A stretch of 64,000 nucleotides of DNA from Monodelphis domestica (GCF_027887165.1 NC_077227.1:70133252-70197251); one strand, 5' to 3'; shown: positions 29,421 to 40,887, numbered from the stretch's first letter. Made by a program: numbers and translations. Notes: generated by a model from the sequence alone, not told the origin.

Positions 29421-29830
29421 TTTGGGGTCCAGCCTCCACCCACCCTTTTTTGGAAAGAGGAGGAAAAATAGCTGTGGCAGAAATCCACATACACTCTACT
29501 TTGGGGGAGGGGGTTGCGCTTGCACATACTCACGCACAGAAAGAGACTACCATAATAAACCCATCCTGGGCATCTTTGTGCAAAGCTCTGGGGAGGGGTT
29601 GGGGGCGGGCCAACACCCTCTCCCCAGACTTCTAGCCCTAGGAGTGCTTCCTGCCTTGTGCATCTCTCCCACTCGTGCACGCGCACACACAATCATCATG
29701 GAAGAGGGGCTGCAGCACAGCCCTCCACCTGCAGGAGGGGCCCACAGCCTGGTGGGACGCTCTCCACGGAGTTTTAACGGAATCATCGAACCTCCCTCTC
29801 CTGCAGACTCCAAGAGTAATAAATAACTAA
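29421..29830. other. Transition out of the CpG island
   Basis: Moderately GC-rich DNA with several overlapping open frames on both strands. None has splice-bounded or recognisable protein content, so they are taken as composition artefacts. Confidence 0.6.
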
Positions 29831-30010
29831 ACCAGCTTTATATTTGGATGTAAAGCAATTTTCAATTTGCGCAACGTTTTCCTCACAACAGTCCTGTTGT
29901 GCAAGTATTATCCCCACTCTACTATCTGGGGAAAGGGACTGAGATTGTCAATTGTTCAGGGTCCCTTGTCTAGAGGCCACATTCAAATCCAGATTCTGCC
30001 AGTTATACCC
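29825..30010 (-). repeat. MIR-type SINE fragment
   Basis: 'gtaaagcaattttcaatttgcgcaacgttttcctcacaacagtcctgttgtgcaagtattatcccca..' and '..cacattcaaatccagattctgcca' is an antisense MIR-like layout. Confidence 0.65.
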
Positions 30011-30129
30011 ACTGCCTCAATGAGACAGGCACAAGTGAGGGACGCAGTTGTGATCAACACATGGCAACGACACATCCCTTCCTAAATCTATGGGATACTC
30101 TAGTGGATCAATTAAGTATTCCCTAGCCT

Positions 30130-30990
30130 GGTAGAGATTTCAGCCCTTTCCTGCCTTCCCATTATGTTCTCTTTTTCCTTCCATACATCCTCTGCAGAAG
30201 ATTCATTTGTATTTTCAAGCTCTTCTCTAAGTTAGTTTTTGTGAGTGTCACTGGAGCACTTATTTGAGCTATCCATCTCTTTATCCCTTGCTCTCCTCAC
30301 AGGAGTAGCCCACCTCCTTTTCTGATCATAAATTTCCTCAGTGACTTAAATATAGGACATCATTCAAAATATGCTTCAGCTTCCCATCATGCTTCCTTCA
30401 ACTCTGGTTCCTCTGAGATCATGGTTTTCAAAAATTTACAATCATACAGTATTGCCAAGATGAGTGTTTCTGCTAGCATTTTTTCATATATGTGGTTTTT
30501 TTCTTTATGCATTGTTAGATCCATCTCATTTGAACAATCAATATTTTCAATGAAGAATCCATGTTATATTCTGGACTTTGGTGAAGATGGCACATTTTCA
30601 TCCCCAAATAGGAACATCTGAAGTACCTTAGCATATATTGGGTATCTAGTTTCCATTTGTGCTGGCATAATGCATCTTCCATGACAGTGCTGACCACCTT
30701 TGGTATATACATCCATCTCTGTTTTATACCTCACTTGGCAATAATCTGATTGCTGTTGAAAATAGTTATTTCTATTAATGCATTTACCAAGGAATTCTGT
30801 TTTATTTTCAAACATATATGAGATTCCTGGTTGAAGTCTTCAGACTAGCTTTGTTCTATTAAATCTGATGTTTCAGGTATCTAAGAATAATAAAAGAGTA
30901 GGATTTTGAATTCTTAGTAAGCTATGTAACAAGAAAGATCTGGTTTACTAAAGTGAATTAGAAATTCAAATTAAAATAGCTCTGAGATTT
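30130..30990. other. Unassigned AT-rich sequence
   Basis: Probably old transposon DNA, but no family was recognised. Open frames of 66-83 codons occur on both strands without protein similarity I can name. Confidence 0.45.
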
Positions 30991-30994
30991 AGAA

Positions 30995-31590
30995 ATTGAG
31001 GGGATGTCAATCAATTGGAGAATTATTGAACAAATTGTAGTATATGGTGGTGATTGAAAAGTATTATGCTTTAAAAAATGATGAACAGGATGATTTCAGA
31101 AAGAGCTGGGAAGACCTACATGAACTGATACAGGATGAAATAAGTAGAACCAGGAGAATATCATACATAGTAACAACAATACTCTGGAATGATCAATTAT
31201 GAAAGACTTAGCTACTCTAAGCAATACATGATCTAGGACAATTCTGAAGGACTTGTGTCAAAGAATGCTATCCACCTCCAGAAAAAGCACTGTTGGAGTT
31301 GGAATACAGCTCAAAATATATTTTTTTCACTTTAGTTTATTTAGGTTTTTATTTTGGAGTTTTGGTCTTATATGAGTATTATCTTATAAAACTGAACAAT
31401 ATGGAAATGTTTTAGGTGATTATATATATATATATATATAACCCAGATCAAATTGATTACCAGCTGTAGGAAAGAGGAGGGAAGGAGACAATTTAGATCT
31501 TATAAGTTCAGAAAACTTATGTGGAAAATTGTTATATGTAATTTATAAAATAAAACATCTTTACAAAAATATATAAAAAATAAAATAACA
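30995..31590 (+). repeat. LINE 3' end (marsupial L1-type or RTE)
   Basis: 'gatgaacaggatgatttcagaaagagctgggaagacctacatgaactga', 'agaaccaggagaatatcatacatagtaacaac', 'tatccacctccagaaaaagcactg' and a run of 'aaaataaaa' at the end. A shorter relative lies at 47,957. 5'-truncated. Confidence 0.65.
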
Positions 31591-31600
31591 AAATCATTCA

Positions 31601-32055
31601 TATTGTCAACATGGAATCTAGAAACTCCAAACTTGTGGCCTAGTGGGATCTGGTAAACCCCAGGATTCAGAACTAGCTTGTAGGTTGGAGACCCTCTGGC
31701 TAGAGCCTGTTCCTGTGAGAATCCACCATCCACTTCAGATGGAGACTAAGCCCAAGCCCAAGCTGAGTGACTCTTCTAGTATCCAGAAGCCTCCCAGGAT
31801 ATCATACCCTTCTTCAGAGGATCAGGATTGAACTCTGTACCTTCAGCTTTCACTGACATGTTGCCTACTGAGCCAAAGAGTCACTGGGCTTCGGCTTGGA
31901 CTTAACCCCCATCTGAAGTGGATGGTGGATTCTCACAGGAATAGAGTCAAACCTGAGGGTGTCCAACCTACAAGCTAGTCCTGAAACCTGGGGTTCACCA
32001 GATCCCACTAGGCCACAAATTTGGGATTTCTAGATTCCATGCTGACAATATCCTT
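31601..32055. mobile_element. Foldback element with ~180-bp inverted arms
   Basis: Left arm about 31,604-31,781 and right arm about 31,876-32,053 are inverted copies (both carry TGTCA(A/G)CATGGAATCTAGAA and the 'ctgtgagaatccaccatccacttcagatgg' segment), with a 95-base middle. Ends are TGTCA and TGACA, flanked by ATAT on both sides. No coding capacity. A MITE-like DNA element is my best guess; an inverted LTR pair is the alternative. Confidence 0.7.
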
Positions 32056-32069
32056 TGGAACTTCCAAAT

Positions 32070-32640
32070 CCACTAAAAGGTGTACAGCCCAAGGATATCA
32101 AAAGACAGAAACAAAGTTCTATTATAACAAAGATATTTATTATTACAAATATTTATAATATTAGTAACAGAGCTGGAATCAAAGTGGCCACAGATTAGCC
32201 AATCCCTGAACAAATTGTGATACAAAAATGTATGCACAGTAAGAAATAACAATTCAGCAAAACAAATAGCCAGATTTATATCAAATTTGTACGGAATGAT
32301 ACAAATGGAATAAAAAGAACCAGAGGGACAGATACACAATGACTATAACAATGTAAATGAAAAGATCACAAATAGTAGATGCCCAACTGAACAACAAAAA
32401 ACATAATAATACATATCTTCATATCTCCCTTTTTTCTCAGTGGCATTGGGGTGAGGCAGAGTGAACCTATAAAGACAAAATGTTGCTTAAGTTGTCACTG
32501 TATCAGTTATTTTTTGTTCAACTATTTTTCTTTGTTACAAATGTTCAGATCTGGAGTATGAGTGGAATGGGGGAGAAATAACAGATATAAAGACAAAAAA
32601 TATCAACAAAAATGTTTTAAGAGAACAAAATAAATTTAGA
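32070..32640 (+). repeat. LINE-like 3' fragment
   Basis: 'agccaatccctgaacaaattgtgatac..', 'gaatgatacaaatggaataaaaagaaccagagggacagatacacaatgactataac' resemble the LINE tail at 30,995. Diverged. Confidence 0.5.
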
Positions 32641-32649
32641 AGATTGTAT

Positions 32650-33745
32650 CTTTAATATTTATTTATTTAGAATATTTTTCCATGGTTACATGATTCATGA
32701 TCTTTCCCACCCTTCTTCTCCTGCCCCCAGCTGACAAGCAATTCCACTGGGTTATACAGGTATCATTGTTCAAAATCTATTTTCATATTATTCATATTTG
32801 TAGTAGAGTGATCTTTTAAAGCCAAAGCCCCAATCATATCCCCATTGAACCACGTGATCAATCACATGTTTTTCTTCTGCATTTCTGCTCCCACAGTTCT
32901 TTCTCTGGATGAGGATGGCATTTTTTCTCCTAAGTACCTCAGAATTGTCCTGGGTCATTGCATTGCTGCTAGTAGAAAAGTTTATTATATTTTATTGTGC
33001 CATAATGTATCAGTTTCTGTGTATAATGTTCTCCTAATTCTGCTCATTTCAATCTGCATCAATTCCTAGAGGTCTTTCCAGTTCATATAGAAATCCTCCA
33101 GTTTGTTGTTCCTTTCAGCATAATAGTATTCCATCACCGTTAGATACCACTGTTTGTTTAGTCATTCCCCAATCAATGGACAGCTGCTCATTTTTCAATT
33201 TTTTTGCCACTATAAAAAGCGTGGCTATAAATATTCCTGTACACATATTTTTTCTTATTATCTCTTTGGGGTACAAACCCAGCAGGGGTATAGCTGGATC
33301 AAAGGGTAGGCATTCTTTTAAAGCCCTTTGGGCATAATTCCAAATTGCCTTACAAAATGGTTAGATCAATTCACAACTCCACCAACAATGCATTTGAATT
33401 TTGCCATATCCCCTCCAACATTTATCATTTTCCTTTGCTGCCATATTGGTCAATCTGCTAGGTGTGAGATAGTACCTTGGAGTTGTTTTTATTTGCATTT
33501 CTCTAATAGAGAGATTTAGAACACTTTTTCATGTGATTATTGATAGTTTTGATTTCTTCATCTGAAAACTACCTATTCATATCCCTTGACCATTTGTCAA
33601 CTGAGGAATGGCTTGATTTTTTTGTAAATTTGACTTAGTTCTTTATATATTTGGGAAATTAAACCTTTGTCAGAGAGTTTTGTTATAAATTTTTTTCCCG
33701 GTTTGTTGCTTTCTAGATTGAATTTTTTAAAATATTATTTGTTGC
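32650..33745 (-). repeat. L1 LINE, 3' portion with ORF2 C-terminal relic
   Basis: The plus strand reads as antisense L1: 'tctttggggtacaaacccagcaggggtatagctggatcaaaggg', 'ttccaaattgccttacaaaatggtt', 'gtcaatctgctaggtgtgagatagtacc', 'gcatttctctaatagagag', 'cccttgaccatttgtcaactgaggaatggc'. This corresponds to the ORF2 end and 3' UTR. 5'-truncated, ends near 33,745; its reading frame is decayed. Confidence 0.85.
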
Positions 33746-33844
33746 ATACTGTTTGTGAACATCTGCTTAGTTCTTTCTCATATTTTCATCAATGTGAATA
33801 ATTCAGAAGAAACATACCTGTTTTTCACTTTCTTCCAGAAGTGT

Positions 33845-33990
33845 GAAGCTATTTCAATTACTCAGTGTTTTTTCATCCTTAGTGTATCTTTTAATATAAC
33901 CTTTATTTGTTCCTATTAATCAGTGGCTTAACTGAATAATATGATTCTGAAATTCCTTTCACATCAATAAAAAGCCATTTCTTATTAAGA
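33845..33990. repeat. Direct repeat, copy 1
   Basis: Aligns with 34,925-35,070: both carry 'ttgttcctatta(a/g)t..a(g/a)tgg(c/t)ttaac', 'gattct(g/a)aaattcctttcaca' and 'aaaaagccattt'. About three quarters identical by eye. Origin unknown. Confidence 0.7.
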
Positions 33991-33994
33991 TCAT

Positions 33995-34195
33995 CTTCAT
34001 GTATCTTTTACATTTATATAGCACTTTAAGGTTTGGAAAATATATTACAAATACCTCATTTTACCCTCACAATAACTATGATACATAGGCATTATTATTT
34101 TCTCTTCTTTACAAATAAGGATAGGTGATTAGCCAATATCACAAAGTTTCTACAATGTCTGCCTGGCATTCTATCCACTACACTAACTTAGCTAC
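33995..34195 (-). repeat. MIR-type SINE
   Basis: 'acatttatatagcactttaaggtttgg', 'aaatacctcattttaccctcacaataactatgatac', 'ctggcattctatccactacactaac' is an antisense MIR-like layout between the two direct-repeat copies. Confidence 0.7.
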
Positions 34196-34924
34196 CTAAA
34201 GTAATTACTGATGTTCTTTCAATTGCTGTTTTGGAGGACCATCTGTGATTCCCCACTCTCCTTCTCTTTTGGGGTCTTGTAAAATATCACTTAATACCTT
34301 CAAGCTTATGTTGCTTCCAACATAGATTCCCACTGGGTATACTGGTCTAGTATGGCCATGCTTTTTCACTTTGCTTTCTTAAGTGACATTTCTACTTTTT
34401 CCTAAAGGCCTTTAGGGAACTAAAAGTCCAAATATGGTAGTCTATACCATGGATGATAAAAATAGCTTGTTATAGAAAACTGACTTATTAACTAGAATAA
34501 CATCCATAGATAATAGAAACTATGGTATGTTTATTCCATTTCATGTCGACAGTTTTTATCCAGACAGTTTCATTCCATTATTAGGTTTAGGGGAGGGGGA
34601 GATGGTAAAACAAGTTCCATGCCAAGCTTTCTGCAGACTCATTTTTGTTTCCACTATTTTTTAGCTTTATAACAGGACATTGTTTATAATCTGCCATATT
34701 ATTTTACAAATTATTTTGCATTCTAAAACAATGTTGCCGTTGGCTACCAGCTTTTGCTGATTTATGTGTTTCCTGGGCCTTTTTGGCCTCCTCCTTGTGA
34801 TAGCTGTTTTACATCTGGTTCAATTCTTCTAGGAAACAGTAATGGTCAAGGTCAATACATTTGCTTTCCCCCATTTCCCACTTTTCAACATCATTGGTTA
34901 ATTTGAACAGGTCAGAATAAAGCT

Positions 34925-35070
34925 GTTGAAATTATTCAGTTTTCTTACCTTTAGTGTTTCTTTTAATTTTATATTATTTTGATCTTTGTTCCTATTAGTT
35001 AATGGTTTAACATGCATGCTGATGATTCTAAAATTCCTTTCACACCAGTAAAAAGCCATTTACTGTTAAG
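34925..35070. repeat. Direct repeat, copy 2
   Basis: Second copy of the 33,845-33,990 sequence in the same orientation, about 1.1 kb away. Confidence 0.7.
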
Positions 35071-35813
35071 ATACAATAAATTCCATTTTTTGTGGTATTG
35101 TTGAGTATTTTATGTCACACTTTCATATTTCTCTTTTGGAAGAAATGTTCATGAAATACAAGTAGGAGTCTTTTGAATTATCCACAACCTTTGGCTCCTT
35201 GTGTTTCTCAAGAGTGAGCCATGTTTTCCTATTTTGCACCATCATCCCTTGGGATCCCCTTAACTTTGAAGTGGATATCAAATTATACAAATAGCAGCCA
35301 TATATCAGTGTTGATGGCAGATCTAGCAGAGAATATTTTAATAATTTCTTCCTCTCTTCAGCACCTGACTGCCCTAAGAGTATATACATATATACACAGA
35401 CAAACATCCCATCTCACCTCAGGCCAATAATAAATGTTGACTCACCCTAGAAGCTACTACCTATCCTAGTCTGGCTAATCACCTAAGAATCCACACTGTG
35501 GCATTATGCCTAACCAGTCCCTGGGCTAGTGTTACCAGGAAGATATGGGGGGAAAGGATTCTAATCCTTGAATCTCTACCTATGGATCCTATTTAACTTT
35601 TCTAGTCCCTGATTTCTTTTACCCCCAAGTTATATTGATGTCTTCTGTTTTAATGACAATGTCCCCTTAATATCCACCTCCATTCTGGTCCTTTCATTGA
35701 AACTTTTTTCTAAATAAAGAAAAAATCTCTAAGCAAAATTCGCATCCATAATCTTTCACCATTCTATTGAAAGAAATTAGGCATATCAGCAGCTCTCAAA
35801 GTCTAAATTTAGT

Positions 35814-36084
35814 CTGTCAACATGGAATCTAGAGGTCCACAGACTTGTGGCTTAGAAAGATTTAGTGATTCCCCAGTTTTCCTTAGCTCTGAGGTGAAAG
35901 CCTCAGGCTAGAGCCTGTTCCTGTGAGAATCCACCATCCACTTCAGATGGGGGCTAAACACAAGCCTAAACTGAGTGACTCTTAGTATCCAGAAGCCTCT
36001 CCCAGGATATCACACCCTCCTTTGGAGGATTGAACTCTGTACCTTCAGCTTTGGGGACTGACATGCTGCCTACTGAGCAAGTCA
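35814..36084 (+). mobile_element. Second copy of the 31.6 kb foldback element, one arm only
   Basis: Starts 'tgtcaacatggaatctag', follows the left arm and middle of the 31,601 element, and stops where that element's right arm would begin ('ctgcctactgagc'). Same orientation as the left arm. Confidence 0.75.
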
Positions 36085-36374
36085 TTATAATTAAACAATT
36101 GATTGTTTTAAAATTTTTAATTTAAATTATCATAGCCATTGTGAATATTGTCCCCTCTGACTCTTCTTGCTTCACACTTTCAGGTCAGATAAGCCTTCAC
36201 ATGTTTCTTTGAATACCTCATATTCATCATAACCTATGGCACAACAATATTTCATTACACTGAGATCATTAACAATCAGCAAATCATGATTAAATACCTA
36301 GTGTGTTCCAAACACTGTTCTAGGTTAAGATACAAAACCAAAAGTGGAATATTCTTTGCCCTCATGTATATGTA

Positions 36375-36622
36375 GTTTGTTCTGTTGGGTCTGATTCTGA
36401 AACTCCATTCAGGGTTTTCTTGGCAAAGATGCTGGAATGTTTTGCCATTTCCTTCTCCAGCTTATTTTACTGATGAGAAAACTGAAACAAACATAGTTAA
36501 ATAACTTGCCTAAGATCAAACAACTAGGAAGTATCTAAGGCCAGATTTAAACTCAGGAAGATGAGTCTTCCTGACTCCAGGCTTGGCCCTCTATGCATTG
36601 TGATGCTTAGCAACCCATGTAA
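36375..36622 (-). repeat. Marsupial SINE, second family (MAR1-like)
   Basis: 'gggttttcttggcaaagatgctggaatgttttgccatttccttctccag', 'tactgatgagaaaactgaaacaaac', 'actcaggaagatgagtcttcctgactccagg'. Differs from the main SINE family. Relative at 55,005. Confidence 0.85.
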
Positions 36623-36642
36623 ATGTACATCATCACATCATC

Positions 36643-36960
36643 GGGGTGGAGCCAAGATGGCGGAATAATCCTCAGTAGCTCTGTGCCACCATGAGAATCC
36701 TCTCCAACCAATGATTAAAATATCACCATAAAACAAATACAGAAGTGAAAAAACCAACAAGGAGACAGAGTGAAACAACTTTCAAAAAAGAAAAACCCAA
36801 AAGGTAGGCAATGAACATCTGGGACACTGGGTTGAAAGGAAAGCAGACCCAGCACAAAGCTGTAGCAAGGAGGGAAGAGCAAACTAAGAGTGAGCCACAT
36901 ATCCCCAACACCACAAAAAACATCAGCTGTCAGAGGTTCGGGAACCTATGCTTGAGCCAA
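36643..36960 (+). repeat. L1 5' UTR fragment (5' end present, 3' missing)
   Basis: Starts 'ggggtggagccaagatggcggaataa', the recognisable start of marsupial L1 with a YY1-type site at 36,652-36,663. It breaks off after roughly 320 bases, before any ORF2 sequence. Confidence 0.65.
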
Positions 36961-37051
36961 CATACATGTACCTCATCCTCTAGTCTTGTGGAGCTTACAT
37001 CAGAAATCTAAGATGGAATGGGACCTTTGAAATCATCTCGTCTAATTCCCT

Positions 37052-37256
37052 CATTTTTTTTTAAACCTTTACCTTCTGTCTTAGAATCAATACTGTGTAT
37101 TGGTTCCAAGGCAGAAGAGCAACAAGGGTTAGGCAATGGGAGTTAAGGGACTTTCCCAGGGTCACAGCTAGGAAGTGTCTGAGGCCAAATTTGAACCCAG
37201 GACCTACCGTCTCTAGGTCTCTCAATCTATTGAGCCACCCAGCAGCACCCCCCCCC
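37052..37256 (-). repeat. Marsupial CORE-SINE inside the MIR
   Basis: T-run, 'aaacctttaccttctgtcttag', 'ggagttaagggactttcccagggtcacagctagg', ends 'tattgagccacccagcagcacccc'. The flanks CTCATTTT and TTCATTTT suggest the insertion duplication. Confidence 0.88.
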
Positions 37257-37313
37257 CATTATTTCATTTTACAAATAAAGAATATTAGCCCAGAAAGGTT
37301 AATTCACTTGTCC

Positions 37314-37800
37314 TGAGGGAGGCCGGAAAATGGCCAAACTTGAGAAAACAGGAAGGCCTAACAAGCTGACGTGTCAGAACCATAAATATGCCAAATCCTA
37401 GCAGGAAGGCCTAATGAGCTGGTCAGCCTTGAGAAACTTGTCAGAACCATAAATATGCCAAACCGCCAGCTGCAGTAGGTACCAGATAAAGGCCAGGAGG
37501 ACCCCCAATAAATATGTCAAACAACAGGCCAGGAAGACCCCAACAATATAGAATTGTCAAAGTTCCAAGAATAGTAGGAAGCTGATAAGAGCCATACATG
37601 CAGGCAAAATTCCAAGGATGGTATATAGTAGATAAGGTGCCTACAGAAAAGTATAAAAAGCCCAGCCTGTCAGAAGCAACTCCGAACTCTGAAGATAGAG
37701 GTTCCCACTGATGCGCATCAGTTCAATAAATGGCCTTTCTCTGCCAGTTTGCATTGTTCATGGACTTCCATGGTGGTGGGTGAAATCCCGGACCTTAACA
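37314..37800 (+). mobile_element. Solo LTR of an endogenous retrovirus (fossil)
   Basis: A 487-base unit starting TGAGGGAGGCCGG and ending CTTAACA, flanked on both sides by GTCC, a 4-base target duplication. It shows a TATA-like GTATAAAAAG and an AATAAA. No internal viral region is adjacent. It sits inside a MIR-like SINE whose sequence resumes after it, so it is younger than that SINE. Family not named. Confidence 0.8.
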
Positions 37801-37914
37801 GTCCAAAGTCATATAGGTAGTAAGTTATAGAGAGGAAAGTAAAAATAAGATCCTTTGACTGATCAGCACAATTTTCACTGAACCACACTATCCCTGCCAT
37901 ATGCCACAAATTTG

Positions 37915-38365
37915 TTCAACCATTCAATTCAATCACAAAGCCTTTATTAATCATCTCTGGGAAAGGCATTAACTGAGGCTCTAGCAATACAGAGTCAAAA
38001 ATGAAAACAATTACTACTGTCAAGAACTGAAATTCTCTTGGAAGAAAATAACATATGCAGGTTAGGCAATACCAAAAATATAAAGTAAATACTTTATAAA
38101 ATAATTTCAGAGTGGGAGGAATTGAAAATAATTGTGAAGATATGGAAAAACTTAGTAGGAGGGACACTTAAGCTGAGCTTTGAATGACTAAGAACTCCTG
38201 TAAGCAGTGATGAGGAGGAAGAGCACTCCAGACATGAAGGGCAACCTATAAAGAGTCAGTAGAAGAAATGTTATGTACAGGGAGCAGCAAGTAGGCCAGT
38301 TTCACTAAAAGAGAATATGTGCTAGCAACTAATGAAATATGTCTGGAAAGACAACTTGGAGTTAC
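37915..38365 (+). repeat. Old interspersed repeat 'family A', longest copy
   Basis: Runs 'ttcaattcaatcacaaagcctttattaatc', 'tactgtcaagaactgaaattctc', 'cttaagctgagctttgaatgactaagaac', 'gaggaagagcactccagacatgaagggcaacctataaag', 'agcaagtaggccagttt'. Shared with 28.1, 44.7 and 57.6 kb copies. Confidence 0.55.
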
Positions 38366-38469
38366 ACTGTGCTTTATATAACAAACAGAAGGACTGAAAC
38401 TCCTTGGCCAAGGAGAGAGAGAGAGAGAGATAATACATATTCACTTTGTTTTTGTTTTGTTTTGCTTTG

Positions 38470-39015
38470 TTTTGCTACTACAAAAATTGCTTCTATTAAT
38501 ATTTTGGAACAAATGGCCCTTTCTGTCTTTGACCTCCTTAGGGCATATATTTAGAAGTATTAATAAACTAAAGGGCATGAATAGTTTATTGACTTTTCTA
38601 ACATAATTCCAAATTGTTTTCCAGAACAGTTGGACCAATTAATAATTCCAAGAAGACTGTATTAATGTACCTGCTTTTCCCAAGTCCTACAACATTAACT
38701 ATTTCTATCATATCATTTTTACCAACTTGAAACAGTGAGGTTGAACCTCACGAGTTATTTTATTATTATTTTTTTTAAAAACCCTTACCTTCTGTCTTGG
38801 AGTCAATACTGTGTATTGGCTCCAAGGCAGAAGAGTGGTAAGGGCTAGGCAATGGGGGTCAAGTGACTTGCCCAGGGTCACACAGCTGGGAAGTGTCTGA
38901 GGTCAAATTTGAACCTAGGACCTCCCATCTCTAGGCCTGGCTCTCAGTCCACTGAGCTACCCAGCTGCCCCCCTCAAGAGTTATTTTTAATTTGCATTTC
39001 TTTTGTCAACCTGGA
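38470..39015 (-). repeat. Old L1 fragment, interrupted by a SINE
   Basis: Antisense L1 signature: 'tagaagtattaataaactaaagggcatgaatagtttattg', 'ataattccaaattgttttccagaacagttggaccaatt', resuming after the SINE with 'tttaatttgcatttctttt'. The L1 parts are 38,470-38,767 and 38,976-39,015. Confidence 0.7.
38768..38975 (-). repeat. Marsupial CORE-SINE inserted in L1
   Basis: Clean copy: 'aacccttaccttctgtcttggagtcaatactgtgtattgg', 'ggggtcaagtgacttgcccagggtcacacagctggg', 'gtccactgagctacccagctgcccccc'. Flanked by CTCACGAGTTATTTT and CTCAAGAGTTATTTT, a near-perfect target duplication. Confidence 0.93.
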
Positions 39016-39678
39016 AAAACACCAAACTACCAAAGCAGTTACAAAAGAATATGCCTTTTATCAGAACAAGGGAGACAATACTCTTATGGCTACCACATCA
39101 AGTTTCACACACACCACATGGAGCCAAGCTCTAGGACTCTGGGAGGACTACATTTAGTGAAAATAGCAAGAATGGGAATTTTCCCACTGAACTGAAGAAC
39201 TTGGGGTTTTATAAATACTTTAGGGAATACAGGAAAGGAAGGATAACTGATGGGCTTGCTGGGAGGCTAGGGAAAGAAAATTCTGGCCAGAGGCTAGAAA
39301 TACTTAGTCACAATTAGAGAAACTTAGAAGACAAAAGGGTACTTAAGACTTTACAACTGAGAACTGTTGGAGTCTTCTTTCACAGCTGTGTATCTTTGGT
39401 TTTATTCAGGGGGTTTTGGTTATGTATGAATGTACTCTTACAACAATGACCAATATGGAAGTGTTTTTTGCATGACAATAAAAATGAAAAAAGAAAAAAA
39501 GAATTTACATCCACCACTCCAATCCAGGGAGCTCAATGGGTGATTGATGGCCTATTCAGTTTGGGATCTGTCTGAGAGTTTCCTGAAGGTAAGTTCCCAA
39601 GAGACAAGGGTAAATTTAGGGTTTCATAAAACAAAGTAGGCACTTTATTAACTATTTAAAGCAATCTTTCTTGAGGTT

Positions 39679-40247
39679 TGTCAACTATATTTTTGGAATT
39701 TCAAAGTTTGCCCCATCACTTGGGAACTTGCCTTAAGAGAAATCCCAAATTGGCCTAGTCTTAGACTGAACTTTGATCACCAAGCAGCCATTAAGCATTC
39801 TGAATAGGAGTAATAAAAATGCTTGAATCCTCAATCACCCTTTTTGTCTTGGAAATTTACCCCATTGCATTAGAGATCCATTCCCAAGAAGATCTGCACC
39901 TGACTGGAGCCATCCTTTTGTATCCTTTGTAGTTTAGCACTCCCTGAAATCTCAGCCTAAGGCTACAGCCTCTTTCCCATGCTTGTTTGCAAGTTGTCTC
40001 TGTATGTTTTCTGTACTTTATTCCCCCAAAGGTATATAAGTCCCCGGGTTCTATTATTCTTTGGAAAATCATCTTTGGCTGTGGCTTTTCCCTGAGACAC
40101 TTCTATCAGAGTGCCAGGGCTTTAACTCTGTGGTATTAAGTGTTGACTATGTGTGGTGGTCAAATATTGGGCACTGTCTCGTCCTGATTAAAGATTTGGT
40201 CTTTTTTTTACTACTTTTGTAGTTCTAAGTGTTTTTCCAAGTTGACA
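39679..40247 (+). mobile_element. Probable solo LTR (fossil)
   Basis: Starts TGTCAAC and ends GTTGACA, with similar 4-base flanks (GGTT and GGTC). A TATA-like TATATAAG near 40,033 and ATTAAA upstream of a T-rich stretch near 40,190 fit an LTR. No internal region adjoins. The boundaries are less sure than for the 37.3 kb unit. Family not named. Confidence 0.55.
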
Positions 40248-40887
40248 GGTCATTGATAATTTGCAAATCTTTCAAATTATTTGTTAATATCCTTTGATAA
40301 GTTTGTCTATTAGGGAACTATAATCTAAAAACTGAAGGGAAAGATGCAAATTTCTTAAGTTAATTCAGTCCTGGCAAGAAAGTTCTGACTTAAAGGTTCA
40401 GCTATGTTAGAAGGGCAGCAGGACAGTTCTTGATTTAGGAGAGGTCCTCCAGACCAGGAAGTCTGACTTCTGGGGCAAATTCAAGTTATTGGAAGTAAGT
40501 AAAGGTGCTAAGTAAGGAGTGACCACTCCTCATTGTGGTTGAAGTAGTTTAGAGATAGAAGTCATAGGAGTGATGAAAACTAAGGGAAAGGGTCATTGTG
40601 TTAGAAAGGAGGACTAAGGCAGAGATGGGATGAAGGAGGGAAACTGCTGCTTCTTTTGCCATCTTCCCTTCAGATTCCAGGTGTTCTGAGTAACAAGCTC
40701 CCAAGATAAGTGGCACTATGGATAATGTGCCCCAGGGAGTAGGTGAGAGAAATTGATGGGAGATGAGTGTGATGGACATGGTCCCTTAAGAAGTGCCAGA
40801 CTTAGAGCCAAGTAAGGATGCTAAATGATATGCTGGTATCCCAGGAAGGAGGAGAGAGTAAGTACATGCCTCCCCCACTTATGTAGC

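Larger units (their letters stand above)
37005..37900 (-). repeat. MIR-like SINE, host of two later insertions
   Basis: Three pieces can be read in order: 37,005-37,050 ('gaatgggacctttgaaatcatctcgtctaattccctca'), 37,260-37,313 ('ttcattttacaaataaagaatattagcccagaaagg..cacttgtcc') and 37,801-37,900 ('gtccaaagtcatataggtagtaagt..ttcactgaaccacactatccc'). They are separated by a CORE-SINE and a solo LTR. Confidence 0.75.

Noticed and set aside
32845-33519. Short plus-strand frames of 63-74 codons
   Set aside because: They run antisense through an L1 ORF2 relic.
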